This document shows positions 25,260 to 34,068 of a stretch of 64,000 nt of DNA, in pieces. The DNA lies in NCBI GenBank assembly GCA_964502005.1, contig CAZCUX010000001.1, positions 372,001 through 436,000 of the forward strand, written 5' to 3'. The notes beneath the pieces were generated by a model. The model had not been told where the DNA came from. It searched no databases and saw only the letters and a program-made list of their open reading frames with translations. This DNA comes from CAJWOS01 sp964502005. GTDB taxonomy: Bacteria > Myxococcota_A > UBA796 > UBA2385. Position numbers and translations under genes: made by a program. Position 1 is the first letter of the stretch, and each line of letters begins with the position of its first letter.

Positions 25260-26903
25260 TCAGTAGGGGCCACCGAGGCTATCGATATGGTCCAAACGCT
25301 CCGTGATCCACGAGCGCATATACGCGCGTTCTTGTTCGGGCGTTGTCCAGTCGTTGTACCAGTTCCGCTCGCCGGCCCAGCGGCCAAACGTTCGATACGC
25401 AGACTCCCATTTGGTCCAGTCCCGCGTGATGTTCGGTCCTAGCGCATCGAAGAGTTCGTCGACTTGGCCTTCGAGCGCATCGGGGGCGAGCGCGCCTGCG
25501 GTGCGGAGCTGCCAGTAGCGCGCGCGTAGGCGGTCGAGCATCGCGGGATTGTCCTGAAGCAGCACAAACACGCGGTTGTTCCACCGGTAGGTGTTCATGG
25601 ACGTAGAAGATGTGCGGGCGGTGTACCAGTTCTGTCCGAGAGAATGGTTGATATCCCAGGGGCTCGGGTGCCAGATTCCGGTGTCGAGGTCTTGATAAAG
25701 GTAGCTGTTTTTACCTGCTGTATCCTCTGCTAATAGCACAACGGCCCAGATATACCAATCAATGAATGCATCGATTTCAAGGACGTCAGGACCATCAGCT
25801 TCAAATACTTCTGGAGACACACTTCCAGTGAAGGAAACAAGTGCATCCAAATCAGTCCAGTCGTCAGGATTGCCCTCTTTCTTTTCGTATCCTATTCCCA
25901 GCCAGGACTTTGGCCAGCCGCTTGCGTCGGTCAGCCAAAAGTTGGCGTCGTGGGAGATTGCTTTGTACAAGGGGCCTTCGCCCGAAAAGCCCGCGTCCTC
26001 GACAAACTCGTCGTCGATGCGGTCGCTGCCGAGGTAGAGACCTTGGTACTCTCCGTTGAGGTAGAGGACCGTAAAAAAGGTCTTGGGAACCATTCGCGGG
26101 ACAGTCGCGTCTTCTGCCATCGCTTCCCATAGAAGATAAGAGAGCTTCTGGCGAATATAGCTATTGTCGTCGAAGGTGCTCGTGAGGATGAGGTGCTTGC
26201 GGGGCCCATGTCCCCATGCTTCGGTTGTGAGCTTGTCTTCCCCAAAGTCGAGTGTGAGGCTGGTCTTGGGGTACGAAGCGCTCGACGCCCCGCGAACATG
26301 GGCCGAGCCTTCGACCGTCTCTCCGTCCAACGTAATGACGGCCGCTTGGTCTGCCTCGGTGAGCGGTGCGCCTACGGTGAGGTGCACAACGGGCAGGCCC
26401 CATTCCTCGGTATATTGGGTTGGGTCGGGAGCCTGCGCGTCGGGCGCGTCGGGGCTGTCAGCCACCCACACTGTCAGGACTTGGGTTTCCGGCGTGCGGC
26501 CACGGGGGGTTGCGGCGACCGTGACGTCCCAACGTCCGCCATCGCGGCCGGATGTCTGCCAAGTCGCTTGAAGTGCGGCGAGGTCGAGCATCCAGCCGTC
26601 ACCGGCACCTGCCACGGCGAAGGTGGTGTCGGCACCGTCTGACGTCGTACACCCGAAGGTCAGGGTAACAACGTCGCCCTCTGTCCAATACGGCGTGTCC
26701 ACGGCGGCTGTCAGGCCACATGGCTCCGCAGGAGGGTCTTCAGAATCGCCTGTATCCTCCTCCGCGGCGGTATCGTCGGGAGGCGTATCTGTGGTCGCGT
26801 CCGTTGTGTCGGAGGCAGGCGGGATGTTGGATGTCTTGGTTTCCAATGCGGGAGCGCAACCTGCAAGCCAACACAATCCCACCCAAGTGTGCTTAGCCGC
26901 CAT
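25260..26903 (-). CDS. CotH kinase family lipoprotein (copy 3)
   Basis: 547 residues. ATG preceded by GGGAGCGACC and lying within the last codons of the upstream LTD gene (11-base overlap), the same LTD-CotH order as on the + strand. Lipoprotein signal CWLAGC; Asp/Thr linker; an N-terminal Ig-like domain (about 60-160); then CotH: LPVVHLTVG, GSAHVRGASSASYPKTSLTLDF, RKHLILTSTFDDNSYIRQKLSYLLWEAM, LNGEYQGLYLGSDRIDDEF, and the end motif WHPSPWDINHSLG carrying the canonical WD. Likely an envelope protein kinase or nucleotidyltransferase-like enzyme; substrate unknown. Confidence 0.88.
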   Translation of the reverse strand: MAAKHTWVGLCWLAGCAPALETKTSNIPPASDTTDATTDTPPDDTAAEEDTGDSEDPPAEPCGLTAAVDTPYWTEGDVVTLTFGCTTSDGADTTFAVAGAGDGWMLDLAALQATWQTSGRDGGRWDVTVAATPRGRTPETQVLTVWVADSPDAPDAQAPDPTQYTEEWGLPVVHLTVGAPLTEADQAAVITLDGETVEGSAHVRGASSASYPKTSLTLDFGEDKLTTEAWGHGPRKHLILTSTFDDNSYIRQKLSYLLWEAMAEDATVPRMVPKTFFTVLYLNGEYQGLYLGSDRIDDEFVEDAGFSGEGPLYKAISHDANFWLTDASGWPKSWLGIGYEKKEGNPDDWTDLDALVSFTGSVSPEVFEADGPDVLEIDAFIDWYIWAVVLLAEDTAGKNSYLYQDLDTGIWHPSPWDINHSLGQNWYTARTSSTSMNTYRWNNRVFVLLQDNPAMLDRLRARYWQLRTAGALAPDALEGQVDELFDALGPNITRDWTKWESAYRTFGRWAGERNWYNDWTTPEQERAYMRSWITERLDHIDSLGGPY

Positions 26904-27498
26904 TGGTCGCTCCCGGTGTGGGCGTGCTCAAAATGGCCCACGTGGACGCGCCATCCGGAACGCGTGCAACCGAGACATTCGCGCTCATCGCCCCAAATTC
27001 GAGTTCGTCTTGGGCTACCCCATCGGCGTTATAAAGGCCGAGCTGCTCGCCTGTCGCGTCGAGGTTGAAGTTGAGGTGTGTGGGCCCTTCTTCTTCATCA
27101 TCGTCTGCGAAGAAGACGATGTACCCATGCGCTTCGATGGTAACGCCATCGGGGATAGCATCGCGGTCAGGGACGGCAAAATCGTCGGTGATGGTCCACC
27201 CGGAGAGGTCGACTGCTTCGTCGGACGTATTGTAAAGCTCGATCCAGTCAGGGTATGCGCCGCTCTCGTCCTGCAGACCGTTTGTGTTGCTCGGCACCAG
27301 CTCATTGATGACGACGACGCCTTGCGCATCGTTGTCGGTGATGTCGGGATTATCGGTGTCGATGGTGGTGCCACTCTCGGTGGTTCCCGGCGTGCCCGTG
27401 GTCGTAGGAGCCGCGGTCTCAGTTTTGCTGGACCCTGTGCCACATGCGGTCGCCACCGAAGCGAATGTGAGCAAAAGTAACGGTTGGATACGAATCAC
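26893..27498 (-). CDS. Lamin-tail-domain lipoprotein (copy 2)
   Basis: 201 residues. GTG start preceded by GGGAGAACGCC; a longer in-frame extension is discounted as non-coding. Lipoprotein signal TFASVATAC, Thr/Gly linker, then an LTD: VINELVPSNTNGLQDESGAYPDWIELYN, VDLSGWTITDDFAVPDR, IEAHGYIVFFADDDEEEG, HLNFNLDATGEQLGLYN, and the closing ARVPDGAS...STPTPGATNGG. A paralogue of the + strand LTD gene; the gene pair LTD-CotH is duplicated. Divergent from the DUF3616 gene with about 70 bases between starts. Confidence 0.87.
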   Translation of the reverse strand: MIRIQPLLLLTFASVATACGTGSSKTETAAPTTTGTPGTTESGTTIDTDNPDITDNDAQGVVVINELVPSNTNGLQDESGAYPDWIELYNTSDEAVDLSGWTITDDFAVPDRDAIPDGVTIEAHGYIVFFADDDEEEGPTHLNFNLDATGEQLGLYNADGVAQDELEFGAMSANVSVARVPDGASTWAILSTPTPGATNGG

Positions 27499-27569
27499 GG
27501 CGTTCTCCCAGACATCGGGTCGCAGCGGTTTGCGCACGATAGGTGGAGTGTATACGAATCGAGGACCCA

Positions 27570-28664
27570 ATGGCGATAGTTCCGCGGCTTTGGTGGATGG
27601 GGATTTGGACCGGGTGGGTCGGCTGCGCTTGCCCGTCGTCGGCGACGACTCCCGAATCGGCGTCGATACCGAAGTCCGTATCTCCGCCTGATCCCCCCCC
27701 AGGTCTTGACCTCGTCGTTTTGCCAGGAATTTGTGAGCCATCGGGCGGCGCACGCGACCGCGCGGGCGATGTTTGGATCGTAGACGACGACCAAGAGGAC
27801 GTTGTGTTCCGCTGGTCCCCCCCACAGCCACCCGTGCCGGTGCCATTGCCCAAAGACCAATGGGCGAAGGACCCTGAAGGCATTGCTCGTGCGGCAGATG
27901 GTGCGATGTGGGTGGTCGGCTCCCACTCGCAGAACCGAAAGGGCATGATTGGCGACCGCGCGCGTTTTCTGCGCTGGACATCGGAGAATCCTCTCGATGC
28001 CCGTGTTCTTCCCGTGCAGCTCTTGGGAGCCCCTCCCGAGCAGCCTGCACGATGGATGCGACGGGTCGGCGCGGCTTGCGACGGATGCGGCGTGCCTGTC
28101 GAAAGTGTCGACCACCTCAACATTGAGGGGATCTCTCTACGTCCGGGAACGACAGAAATGTTGGTGGGGCTGCGGGCGCCGCTGACCGTTGACCGACGGG
28201 CGCTTGTGGTTGCCCAGGCGGCCCCAGACCTCACGGCTCCGATGTCCGTGCCTGCGCCTACAATGGTGTGGGCGCTCAACCTGGGTGGGCGCGGTGTTCG
28301 CGACTTGACCCTCGCGCCGGATGGTTCCGGTGTGTGGATTCTCGCCGGTCCCCCCGAAGACAGCGACCCCGATGGCCTTGGCTTTGCCGTCTTTTCGTGG
28401 ACGGAAGGGGGGCCCATCCAGGAGCGATTGCGCCTGCCGCCGATGCCGGGAAGCCCCGAGGGCTTGGTGCCGACGGGGGAGAGTTCAGCGTGGGTGTTGC
28501 TGGACGAAGGTGACCGCCTGGGCGACGCGGAGCTGCCGGTCCATACCCACAAAGGCAAGTTCCGCTGTGGAAAGCACCCGGAGCTTGCCGGGCCCAACGA
28601 CTGGGCGCACGCTGTTGCGGTGAAGTGGACAAATGGGGGGGACATCGGCGCGGCGCGGGAGTAA
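27570..28664 (+). CDS. DUF3616-like beta-propeller lipoprotein
   Basis: 364 residues. Start ATG preceded by GAGGACCC. Lipoprotein signal (WTGWVGCAC). Then a six-to-seven-bladed propeller pattern: PSGGARDRAGDVWIVDDDQEDVVFRW, DPEGIARAADGAMWVVGSHSQNRKG, NIEGISLRPGTTEMLVGLRAPL, VRDLTLAPDGSGVWILAGPPE, SPEGLVPTGESSAWVLLDEG. The order EGIA...EGI...GPPED fits DUF3616 secreted proteins of unknown function. It lies between the divergent LTD-CotH pair and CotH copy 4, so it may belong to the same envelope machinery. Confidence 0.72.
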   Translation: MAIVPRLWWMGIWTGWVGCACPSSATTPESASIPKSVSPPDPPPGLDLVVLPGICEPSGGARDRAGDVWIVDDDQEDVVFRWSPPQPPVPVPLPKDQWAKDPEGIARAADGAMWVVGSHSQNRKGMIGDRARFLRWTSENPLDARVLPVQLLGAPPEQPARWMRRVGAACDGCGVPVESVDHLNIEGISLRPGTTEMLVGLRAPLTVDRRALVVAQAAPDLTAPMSVPAPTMVWALNLGGRGVRDLTLAPDGSGVWILAGPPEDSDPDGLGFAVFSWTEGGPIQERLRLPPMPGSPEGLVPTGESSAWVLLDEGDRLGDAELPVHTHKGKFRCGKHPELAGPNDWAHAVAVKWTNGGDIGAARE

Positions 28665-28693
28665 ACTCATTTCAATAGACTTGTGAGGTTACG

Positions 28694-30430
28694 GTGTCGA
28701 AGTCCCTTCGCGTGTCATTGGTGGGCCTGCTTGCTTTTTCTTGCCGCCCAACTGTATCCACGTTGAAGCCGTCGCCAGATGTTGACGAGACGACGAACGT
28801 TCCGGTCGATTCGGCCGTGCCCACCACCGACACCGGGCCGGAGGAGGAGGAGACCGAAGAAACGGGCGACACCGACGAAGTCGAGACGTTGCCGGGAAGC
28901 ATCGCGGATTTGGTTGTTTCGCCGGCAGGAGGCCTGTTTTCGGAGTCGCTGCCCGTGTCCTTCGCCTCTTCCACGGGCGAAGGCGTCGTGCTGGTTTGTG
29001 TTGCTTCGCCATCCGAAGTGTGCGACCCTGTGCCAGTAGACGGCGAAATCCTCCTTACAAGCTCAGCGATTGTGTACGGAAGGGTTGATGTGGCAGGAAT
29101 CGCTGGCGAAGTGACCGCCACGCCGTTTGTATTGGCCGAACCCAGCTTGCTTGCCTATACATCCAATTTGCCTGTGGCCGTTGCTTGGACCCCCGCCGGT
29201 GGCGCCGATTTTTCGAGCAACACAACGGTCATGTTGTCCATCTGGGAACCAAGCGACGACCGCACGCACCTGACGGACACTCCGACCGTCGGAACACGGG
29301 CACGTATGCGCATTCGCGGTTCGAGCAGCGCCGGGCTGTCCAAGAAAAACTATGATGTCGAGCTTTGGCAGCCGACCAACGCAAAAGACCATGACATTTC
29401 GTTGCTGGGGCTGCCCGCCGACGGTGACTGGGTCTTCCACGCCCCCTCCTACTTCGACGACGCGCTGATGCGCAATGCATTGGGTTACCAATTGAGCCGG
29501 GATATTGGGCGCTATGCACCGCGTACGGCGCCGGTAGAGATGTTCGTCGCACGCGGCGACCGCCCGGCGTCTACCTCCGATTATGTCGGTGTTTATAGCA
29601 TTACCGAAGAGATTGAGGTGGGCAACGATAGGGTGGACATCGCAAAGTTGGACGAAACGGACGTCTTCGAGCCAGAGGTTTCGGGCGGGTACATCTTCAA
29701 ACGTGACCGGAGCGGTGTAGGGGACACCGAGATTTACGCCGGAACGGGCGGCGGTGTGTATTCGTTCGGTGTCGGCTTGGTTCCGGTCGACCCCGAATCG
29801 CGGGAGCTGCAACGGGAGCAAGTGAATTGGCTTACCGCAGAAATTGACTCCGCTGGGTACGCGCTCGCGGCCGCGAATGGATTGGACCCTCGCACTGGGC
29901 GTCATTTTGACGAAATTTTGGATGTAGACAGTTTTATTGACCACCACATTCTCAATGTGTTGTTCAAGAACCCCGATGCCTTCCGTTTGAGTGGCTATTT
30001 CACCAAGGACCGCGAGGGGCCGATTCTTGCGGGGCCCCTCTGGGACTTGGACCGCACCGCGGGTTCGATTGACTCCCGCGCAACGGACCCCTATTATTGG
30101 GATGCGTCCAACTTTACCGGCGATACAACCTATGTGTTCACTTATGGTTGGTACCTCGGCTTGTTCCAAAACGAGAACTTTCGCACCCGCTATTGGGCCC
30201 GCTGGCAAGAGCTTTTGGACGGCCCTCTCTCGGAAGCCAACGTAGTCGCTGCTATCGATGCGCTCGAAAGCCAGATTGGCGAGTCGGGAGTGCGCAACAA
30301 TGAGCGCTGGGGCGCAGCGGCATTTTCGGTCGAAGTTGCCAACCTTCGCGGCTGGATGCAGGAGCGTATTCGCTGGATTTCTGCGTGTATCGACACCCAC
30401 GCCGACCCGCGGACGTGCGCAGGCCGGTGA
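28694..30430 (+). CDS. CotH kinase family lipoprotein (copy 4)
   Basis: 578 residues. GTG start with GAGGTTACG upstream. Lipoprotein signal VGLLAFSC, Glu/Asp/Thr linker, an extra N-terminal beta domain (about 60-150) and a full CotH domain: VAWTPAGG..., ARMRIRGSSSAGLSKKNYDVELW (Gly-rich loop with Lys), WVFHAPSYFDDALMRNALGYQLSRDIGRYAPRT, YVGVYSITEEIEV, DVDSFIDHHILNVLFKNPDAF and GPLWDLDRTAGS, the canonical form of the acidic motif. It therefore keeps the most complete set of family residues of the four copies. Its stop is followed by about 400 bases with little content. Confidence 0.9.
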   Translation: MSKSLRVSLVGLLAFSCRPTVSTLKPSPDVDETTNVPVDSAVPTTDTGPEEEETEETGDTDEVETLPGSIADLVVSPAGGLFSESLPVSFASSTGEGVVLVCVASPSEVCDPVPVDGEILLTSSAIVYGRVDVAGIAGEVTATPFVLAEPSLLAYTSNLPVAVAWTPAGGADFSSNTTVMLSIWEPSDDRTHLTDTPTVGTRARMRIRGSSSAGLSKKNYDVELWQPTNAKDHDISLLGLPADGDWVFHAPSYFDDALMRNALGYQLSRDIGRYAPRTAPVEMFVARGDRPASTSDYVGVYSITEEIEVGNDRVDIAKLDETDVFEPEVSGGYIFKRDRSGVGDTEIYAGTGGGVYSFGVGLVPVDPESRELQREQVNWLTAEIDSAGYALAAANGLDPRTGRHFDEILDVDSFIDHHILNVLFKNPDAFRLSGYFTKDREGPILAGPLWDLDRTAGSIDSRATDPYYWDASNFTGDTTYVFTYGWYLGLFQNENFRTRYWARWQELLDGPLSEANVVAAIDALESQIGESGVRNNERWGAAAFSVEVANLRGWMQERIRWISACIDTHADPRTCAGR

Positions 30431-30515
30431 TAATGGCGCGGGTCGATGCGAGACACCATCGTTGGCCTGCCTACCGAATGGTCGGACGTTGCCAACCAGA
30501 TGGTAGGCACGCGGT

Positions 30516-30647
30516 TCAGCCGCCCATCAGCCACGACGACAGGTCAAGGAGAGCGCCGCGCCAGTCGATGCCCGCGGCAGCCAATGGACCCTCAAGCAGA
30601 ATTACGGTGCCGATGAGCAAAGAAAGGAGGAGGGGACCGTTTCGCAT
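30516..30647 (-). CDS. Possible small membrane protein
   Basis: 43 residues beginning MRNGPLLLSLLIGTVILLEG, one hydrophobic helix and a short amphipathic tail ending SSWLMGG. GAGCCTACG precedes the ATG. The rest of the interval between CotH copy 4 and the ABC ATPase (30431-30827) shows nothing else. A chance frame is possible, as no homologue is recalled. Confidence 0.35.
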   Translation of the reverse strand: MRNGPLLLSLLIGTVILLEGPLAAAGIDWRGALLDLSSWLMGG

Positions 30648-30827
30648 CGTAGGCTCAAGGTTGGGGGCAAGGTGGCCGTTGTGCCACCCATCCCTAAATT
30701 CGGATTTGTGCGCCAAACGCTGACACCTCGTTGGCCACTTTTTGGCGAAAGTGCGAAAGCTCGTTGTGGATTGGGGAATTCAGCCCTTTGGTTTGGCGAC
30801 CAATTCGTGTGCAATAAGGGGACAGCC

Positions 30828-31529
30828 TTAGGCTCGGGACGTTGGCACGGTCTCAAATAGGCCGCGCACGCGATCGAGTTCGGATACGGAAACGTCCGCG
30901 ACAACGCGTCCTGCGCCAATCATCACGATGCGGTCGGCGACCTTTTCGAGTGTATCGAGTACGTGGGTCGACAACACCACGGCCTGTCCGTCCGCGCAGG
31001 CTTTTCGCAGCGCATCAACCACCCGCGCAGCGCCGGGCGGGTCAAGTCCATTGAGTGCTTCATCCAGGACCAACAACGGCGGCTTGCCGACCATCGCGCA
31101 GGCCAGCGCGGTCTTTCGGCGCATTCCTTGGGAATACTCGCGGATGAGTCGGTCGGCATCGTTTCCCAACGCGGTCAGTTCCAATACGGATGCAACATCT
31201 TCCGCAGTCGCGCCGCGAAGCTCCGCCGCGAATGTCACCATCTCCCGGGCGCTGAGGTAGTCGTAAAGGGCGGGCTCTTCGGGCACATAGCCGATGTGGC
31301 GGCGAGCGCCGTTGGGGTCGGTCACAACGTCGATGCCTGCGACCGTTACCTTGCCACGGGTGGGCAAGAGCTGCGCGGTCAAGAGCTTGATGGTCGTGCT
31401 TTTTCCGGCGCCATTGGGGCCGACGAGGCCGATAAACTGGCCCCGTTCGACGGAAAACGACACCGAGTCGACTGCCCGAACCCGGCCAAAGTCGCGTCCA
31501 ATAGCATCGACGTGCAGAATGGTGTTCAT
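30828..31529 (-). CDS. ABC transporter ATP-binding protein
   Basis: 233 residues. Walker A GPNGAGKST, Q-loop region, signature YSQGMRRKTALA, Walker B LLVLDEALNGLDP, H-loop STHVLD: a complete ATPase of the type that pairs with exporter-like permeases (ABC-2 or CcmA/NatA style). ATG (MNTILHVDA) preceded by AAGGATGCC. The permease-like gene is immediately upstream on the same strand, 70 bases away. Substrate unknown. Confidence 0.9.
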   Translation of the reverse strand: MNTILHVDAIGRDFGRVRAVDSVSFSVERGQFIGLVGPNGAGKSTTIKLLTAQLLPTRGKVTVAGIDVVTDPNGARRHIGYVPEEPALYDYLSAREMVTFAAELRGATAEDVASVLELTALGNDADRLIREYSQGMRRKTALACAMVGKPPLLVLDEALNGLDPPGAARVVDALRKACADGQAVVLSTHVLDTLEKVADRIVMIGAGRVVADVSVSELDRVRGLFETVPTSRA

Positions 31530-31599
31530 CAGGCATCCTTTCGGACGGGGGGAAGAACGGAACAGCGGCGGGAAGCCAGCGCGCAGAACGCGGGGCCCG

Positions 31600-33003
31600 T
31601 TACGGAGGCGAAATTGGGTGGAGGTTGTCGAGGAACGGCAAACCATCGGTGCCAAGGGCCGTGAGAGACGCCCATGCCAGCAACGCGAGCGGGCCCACCC
31701 ACCATGCCGCGCGGTCGCGCTGGGTGTGCGCGAGGAATGTCGCAATCCCAATCAACAAGACGCCCATGGCTTCGGCGGCGAGAATCGGCGCCAGTACGAC
31801 AGAACCGTGACGAATCGAGCCCGCGAGCAGCGGTGGAATCACCGCGCCTTGGGCGTAGAGAAACGCGACGGACGCGCGCGCACGCGCGACTTGCATGCGG
31901 GACACACCGAGTGCTTCGTCCAACCACAGTGGGTCGCCGAGCGCGAGCCGTGTGGGCACAAAGGCAAACAAGGCCACACACCCGCCCACGACCGACAACA
32001 AGCGCCCAGCGACGTCGGGGTCGCGGGACCAAGCTGCCAAGAAGCCGAGCATACCGAGTCCCCACGCTCCTGTGGCCCACGTGCGATGGGCCCGCCAGCC
32101 TTGCCGAAGCTGCCGAATCAACTCGCGACGACCGCGCGCGAGCCACTCGAGGTAGACGCTGGTGTCTTCTTCGGCTTTGCCCGTTCGTGCGCTGGCGACC
32201 ATGCCGTCGACTTCGGACAAGAGCGCGGTGGCACGGACGTAATAGCGTTCGGCGAGGGGGCCGGCTGCCGTCCAGCCCACCCATCCAACCAACGGTGGCA
32301 ATCCGACAAACAACCAGCCGACGGGTTGGCCGACGAGGGCGCGCGCGAGTCCATTTGCCGCGAAGTCGATGACAATTCCCATCACCGCGAGCACTGCACC
32401 GGGGGCGTAAATCAGCGCCGCTTGCATGCGTGGGTTGTCGCCGCGAAGGGTGTCGAGAATTGCGGCGTAGCGGTCGGAAAGGCCCACATGCACGGCGCCG
32501 AGGTGGGTCGCGAAGCCGACGCCCAGGGCGCCCAGCCACGCCCCCGTGACGACGGCGGTGGCGCCGAACCATGCCTGCCAGCCTGCTGTGGGCCAGGCGG
32601 GAAGCAGCAATATCGCCGCGACAACGGGAAGGTAGCTTCGTTGAATGGCCGTGCGCCAAGCAATCGCCCGCAACAGGACCCGGGCATCGACCGGATGGGC
32701 GTCGAGCACCTTGCGGTCGGGGGAGCGCACGAGGTCGGTGTAGGTGTGAAGGGCCATCAACGCGGCCACCAGCACACCAAGACGCAGGCTGACGCCCTGC
32801 ATCGCGGACGCGACCACGCCTTTGTCCAGCAAACCGAGCAGCACGGGACGCGCCAGGGGGGCAGCCGCAATCGCCGCCACCACCGGCACCCACCATTGCC
32901 ACCGCTCCCCACGCCGCGCTGCGACCCGTCGGAACGTTGCCCGGTAAGGATTGGCCGAACGCGGAGAGGATTCTCGCGCGGAGTTGGAAGAAGAAGGGTA
33001 CAA
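31600..33003 (-). CDS. Multi-pass membrane protein, likely ABC permease
   Basis: 467 residues, about ten hydrophobic segments, Ala/Leu/Val/Trp-rich, with a cytosolic region near residues 260-290 (TGKAEEDTSVYLEWLARGRRELIRQLRQGW). It precedes the ABC ATPase with the same orientation and so probably forms the transporter. I see no signature of a named permease family. The TTG start is uncertain: the ribosome site is poor and no internal ATG lies nearby. Divergent from the acidic repeat protein with about 105 bases between. Confidence 0.7.
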   Translation of the reverse strand: MYPSSSNSARESSPRSANPYRATFRRVAARRGERWQWWVPVVAAIAAAPLARPVLLGLLDKGVVASAMQGVSLRLGVLVAALMALHTYTDLVRSPDRKVLDAHPVDARVLLRAIAWRTAIQRSYLPVVAAILLLPAWPTAGWQAWFGATAVVTGAWLGALGVGFATHLGAVHVGLSDRYAAILDTLRGDNPRMQAALIYAPGAVLAVMGIVIDFAANGLARALVGQPVGWLFVGLPPLVGWVGWTAAGPLAERYYVRATALLSEVDGMVASARTGKAEEDTSVYLEWLARGRRELIRQLRQGWRAHRTWATGAWGLGMLGFLAAWSRDPDVAGRLLSVVGGCVALFAFVPTRLALGDPLWLDEALGVSRMQVARARASVAFLYAQGAVIPPLLAGSIRHGSVVLAPILAAEAMGVLLIGIATFLAHTQRDRAAWWVGPLALLAWASLTALGTDGLPFLDNLHPISPP

Positions 33004-33108
33004 AGAGGGTCTTTCGCGCGTGCAGGTGTTGACGACGGCTCCCAGTCCCGTAACGTGGAGCGCGACTGGCTTCGACCCGTCGACCTCTGCTGCTGTGGAG
33101 CTACAACG

Positions 33109-34008
33109 ATGCTGTTTTCTCGGTCGACTTCCCTTTGGATTGCGCTCGCTGCGCCATTTTTCCTCAATTTATGTGTGCAATCCACTGCATTTGCAGGGGA
33201 TGATTTTGATGATCTTCCGGATGAAGACCTTGAAGACGAAGACCCTCCCGAGGGGAGGCCCAGCGCTCCGGCGTCGGGCGGCGACGGCTTCGACTTCGGC
33301 GAAGACCCCGAGTGGGACGATGCTCCGGCGCCGGTGCCGGTGCCAAAAGGTCTCGACGAAGACCCCGAAGAAGGGCGGGGAAAAGCTGCGCCAAAGGATG
33401 ACTTCCTGGAGGAAGACCCCCTCGAAGACCGCGCCACCGGCCGCTCTCCCAGTGAAGGCCTCGACGACGACGAGCCCAGCGATGTCTTTCGTGCTGCGCC
33501 GCGAAAAGACACCTTTTTGGACGACGAAGACCCCGTAGAAATCGTGCGCCCTCCCACGTCGGCCCCCATCGATGACCTCCCCGCAGCGCCCAAGACTGCC
33601 CCTGCGCGCGCGCCCGCTCCCGTGGTGGTCGCAGCGCCGGCCTCGGGCATTGGCGTAGAAACAAAAGGCAAGCGGGCCTTGTCGGACAACTTTCCGGCGG
33701 TGGTCGTCGGTCGCGACCTGGATGCGGTTGTCGTCGAGCTTCCCATTTTGGTGGCCAACAAGCCGACCGACCACAAAGCCGACTATTGGCTGATAGTCGA
33801 TGTGATGATTGCAGACCGCAAGGTCGGCGAGCAGCGGTATTGGGTCGCCGAAAATACCATCGCGGAAATGGGCCCCACCCTCGTTTGGTGCAAGGCACAT
33901 GTCCCGGTTTCCGGCCGCACGGGCAAAGTTCGGCTCAAGGTCAGCAAGGTGGTTGGCTCTGCAGACCCCTCCGAGCTGTTTGTGCAGACGGTCGAATACG
34001 CCCTTTGA
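33109..34008 (+). CDS. Exported acidic repeat protein, unknown function
   Basis: 299 residues. ATG after GGAGCTACAACG; an apparent upstream extension is antisense to the permease and is not coding. Signal peptide (LWIALAAPFFLNLCVQSTAFA). Residues 31-145 are a low-complexity acidic segment with repeated [DE]-[DE]-DP steps (DEDPPEGR, GEDPEWDD, DEDPEEGR, EEDPLEDR, DDEDPVEI) mixed with Ala/Pro, then a Pro/Ala linker. A compact domain follows (about 190-299: VVVGRDLDAVVVELPILVANKP, KADYWLIVDVMIADRK, VRLKVSKVVG), beta-rich and of unknown family. Confidence 0.7.
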   Translation: MLFSRSTSLWIALAAPFFLNLCVQSTAFAGDDFDDLPDEDLEDEDPPEGRPSAPASGGDGFDFGEDPEWDDAPAPVPVPKGLDEDPEEGRGKAAPKDDFLEEDPLEDRATGRSPSEGLDDDEPSDVFRAAPRKDTFLDDEDPVEIVRPPTSAPIDDLPAAPKTAPARAPAPVVVAAPASGIGVETKGKRALSDNFPAVVVGRDLDAVVVELPILVANKPTDHKADYWLIVDVMIADRKVGEQRYWVAENTIAEMGPTLVWCKAHVPVSGRTGKVRLKVSKVVGSADPSELFVQTVEYAL

Positions 34009-34068
34009 GGCTGTGCGCCGTCTCCGCAAACGCGGAGGCGGCTTTGCTTCGGCGCAACGAAGCCAATC

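Noticed and set aside
31294..33108. Long + strand coding extension upstream of the acidic repeat protein
   Set aside because: Antisense to the ABC permease and ATPase; the signal peptide and ribosome site at 33109 mark the real start.
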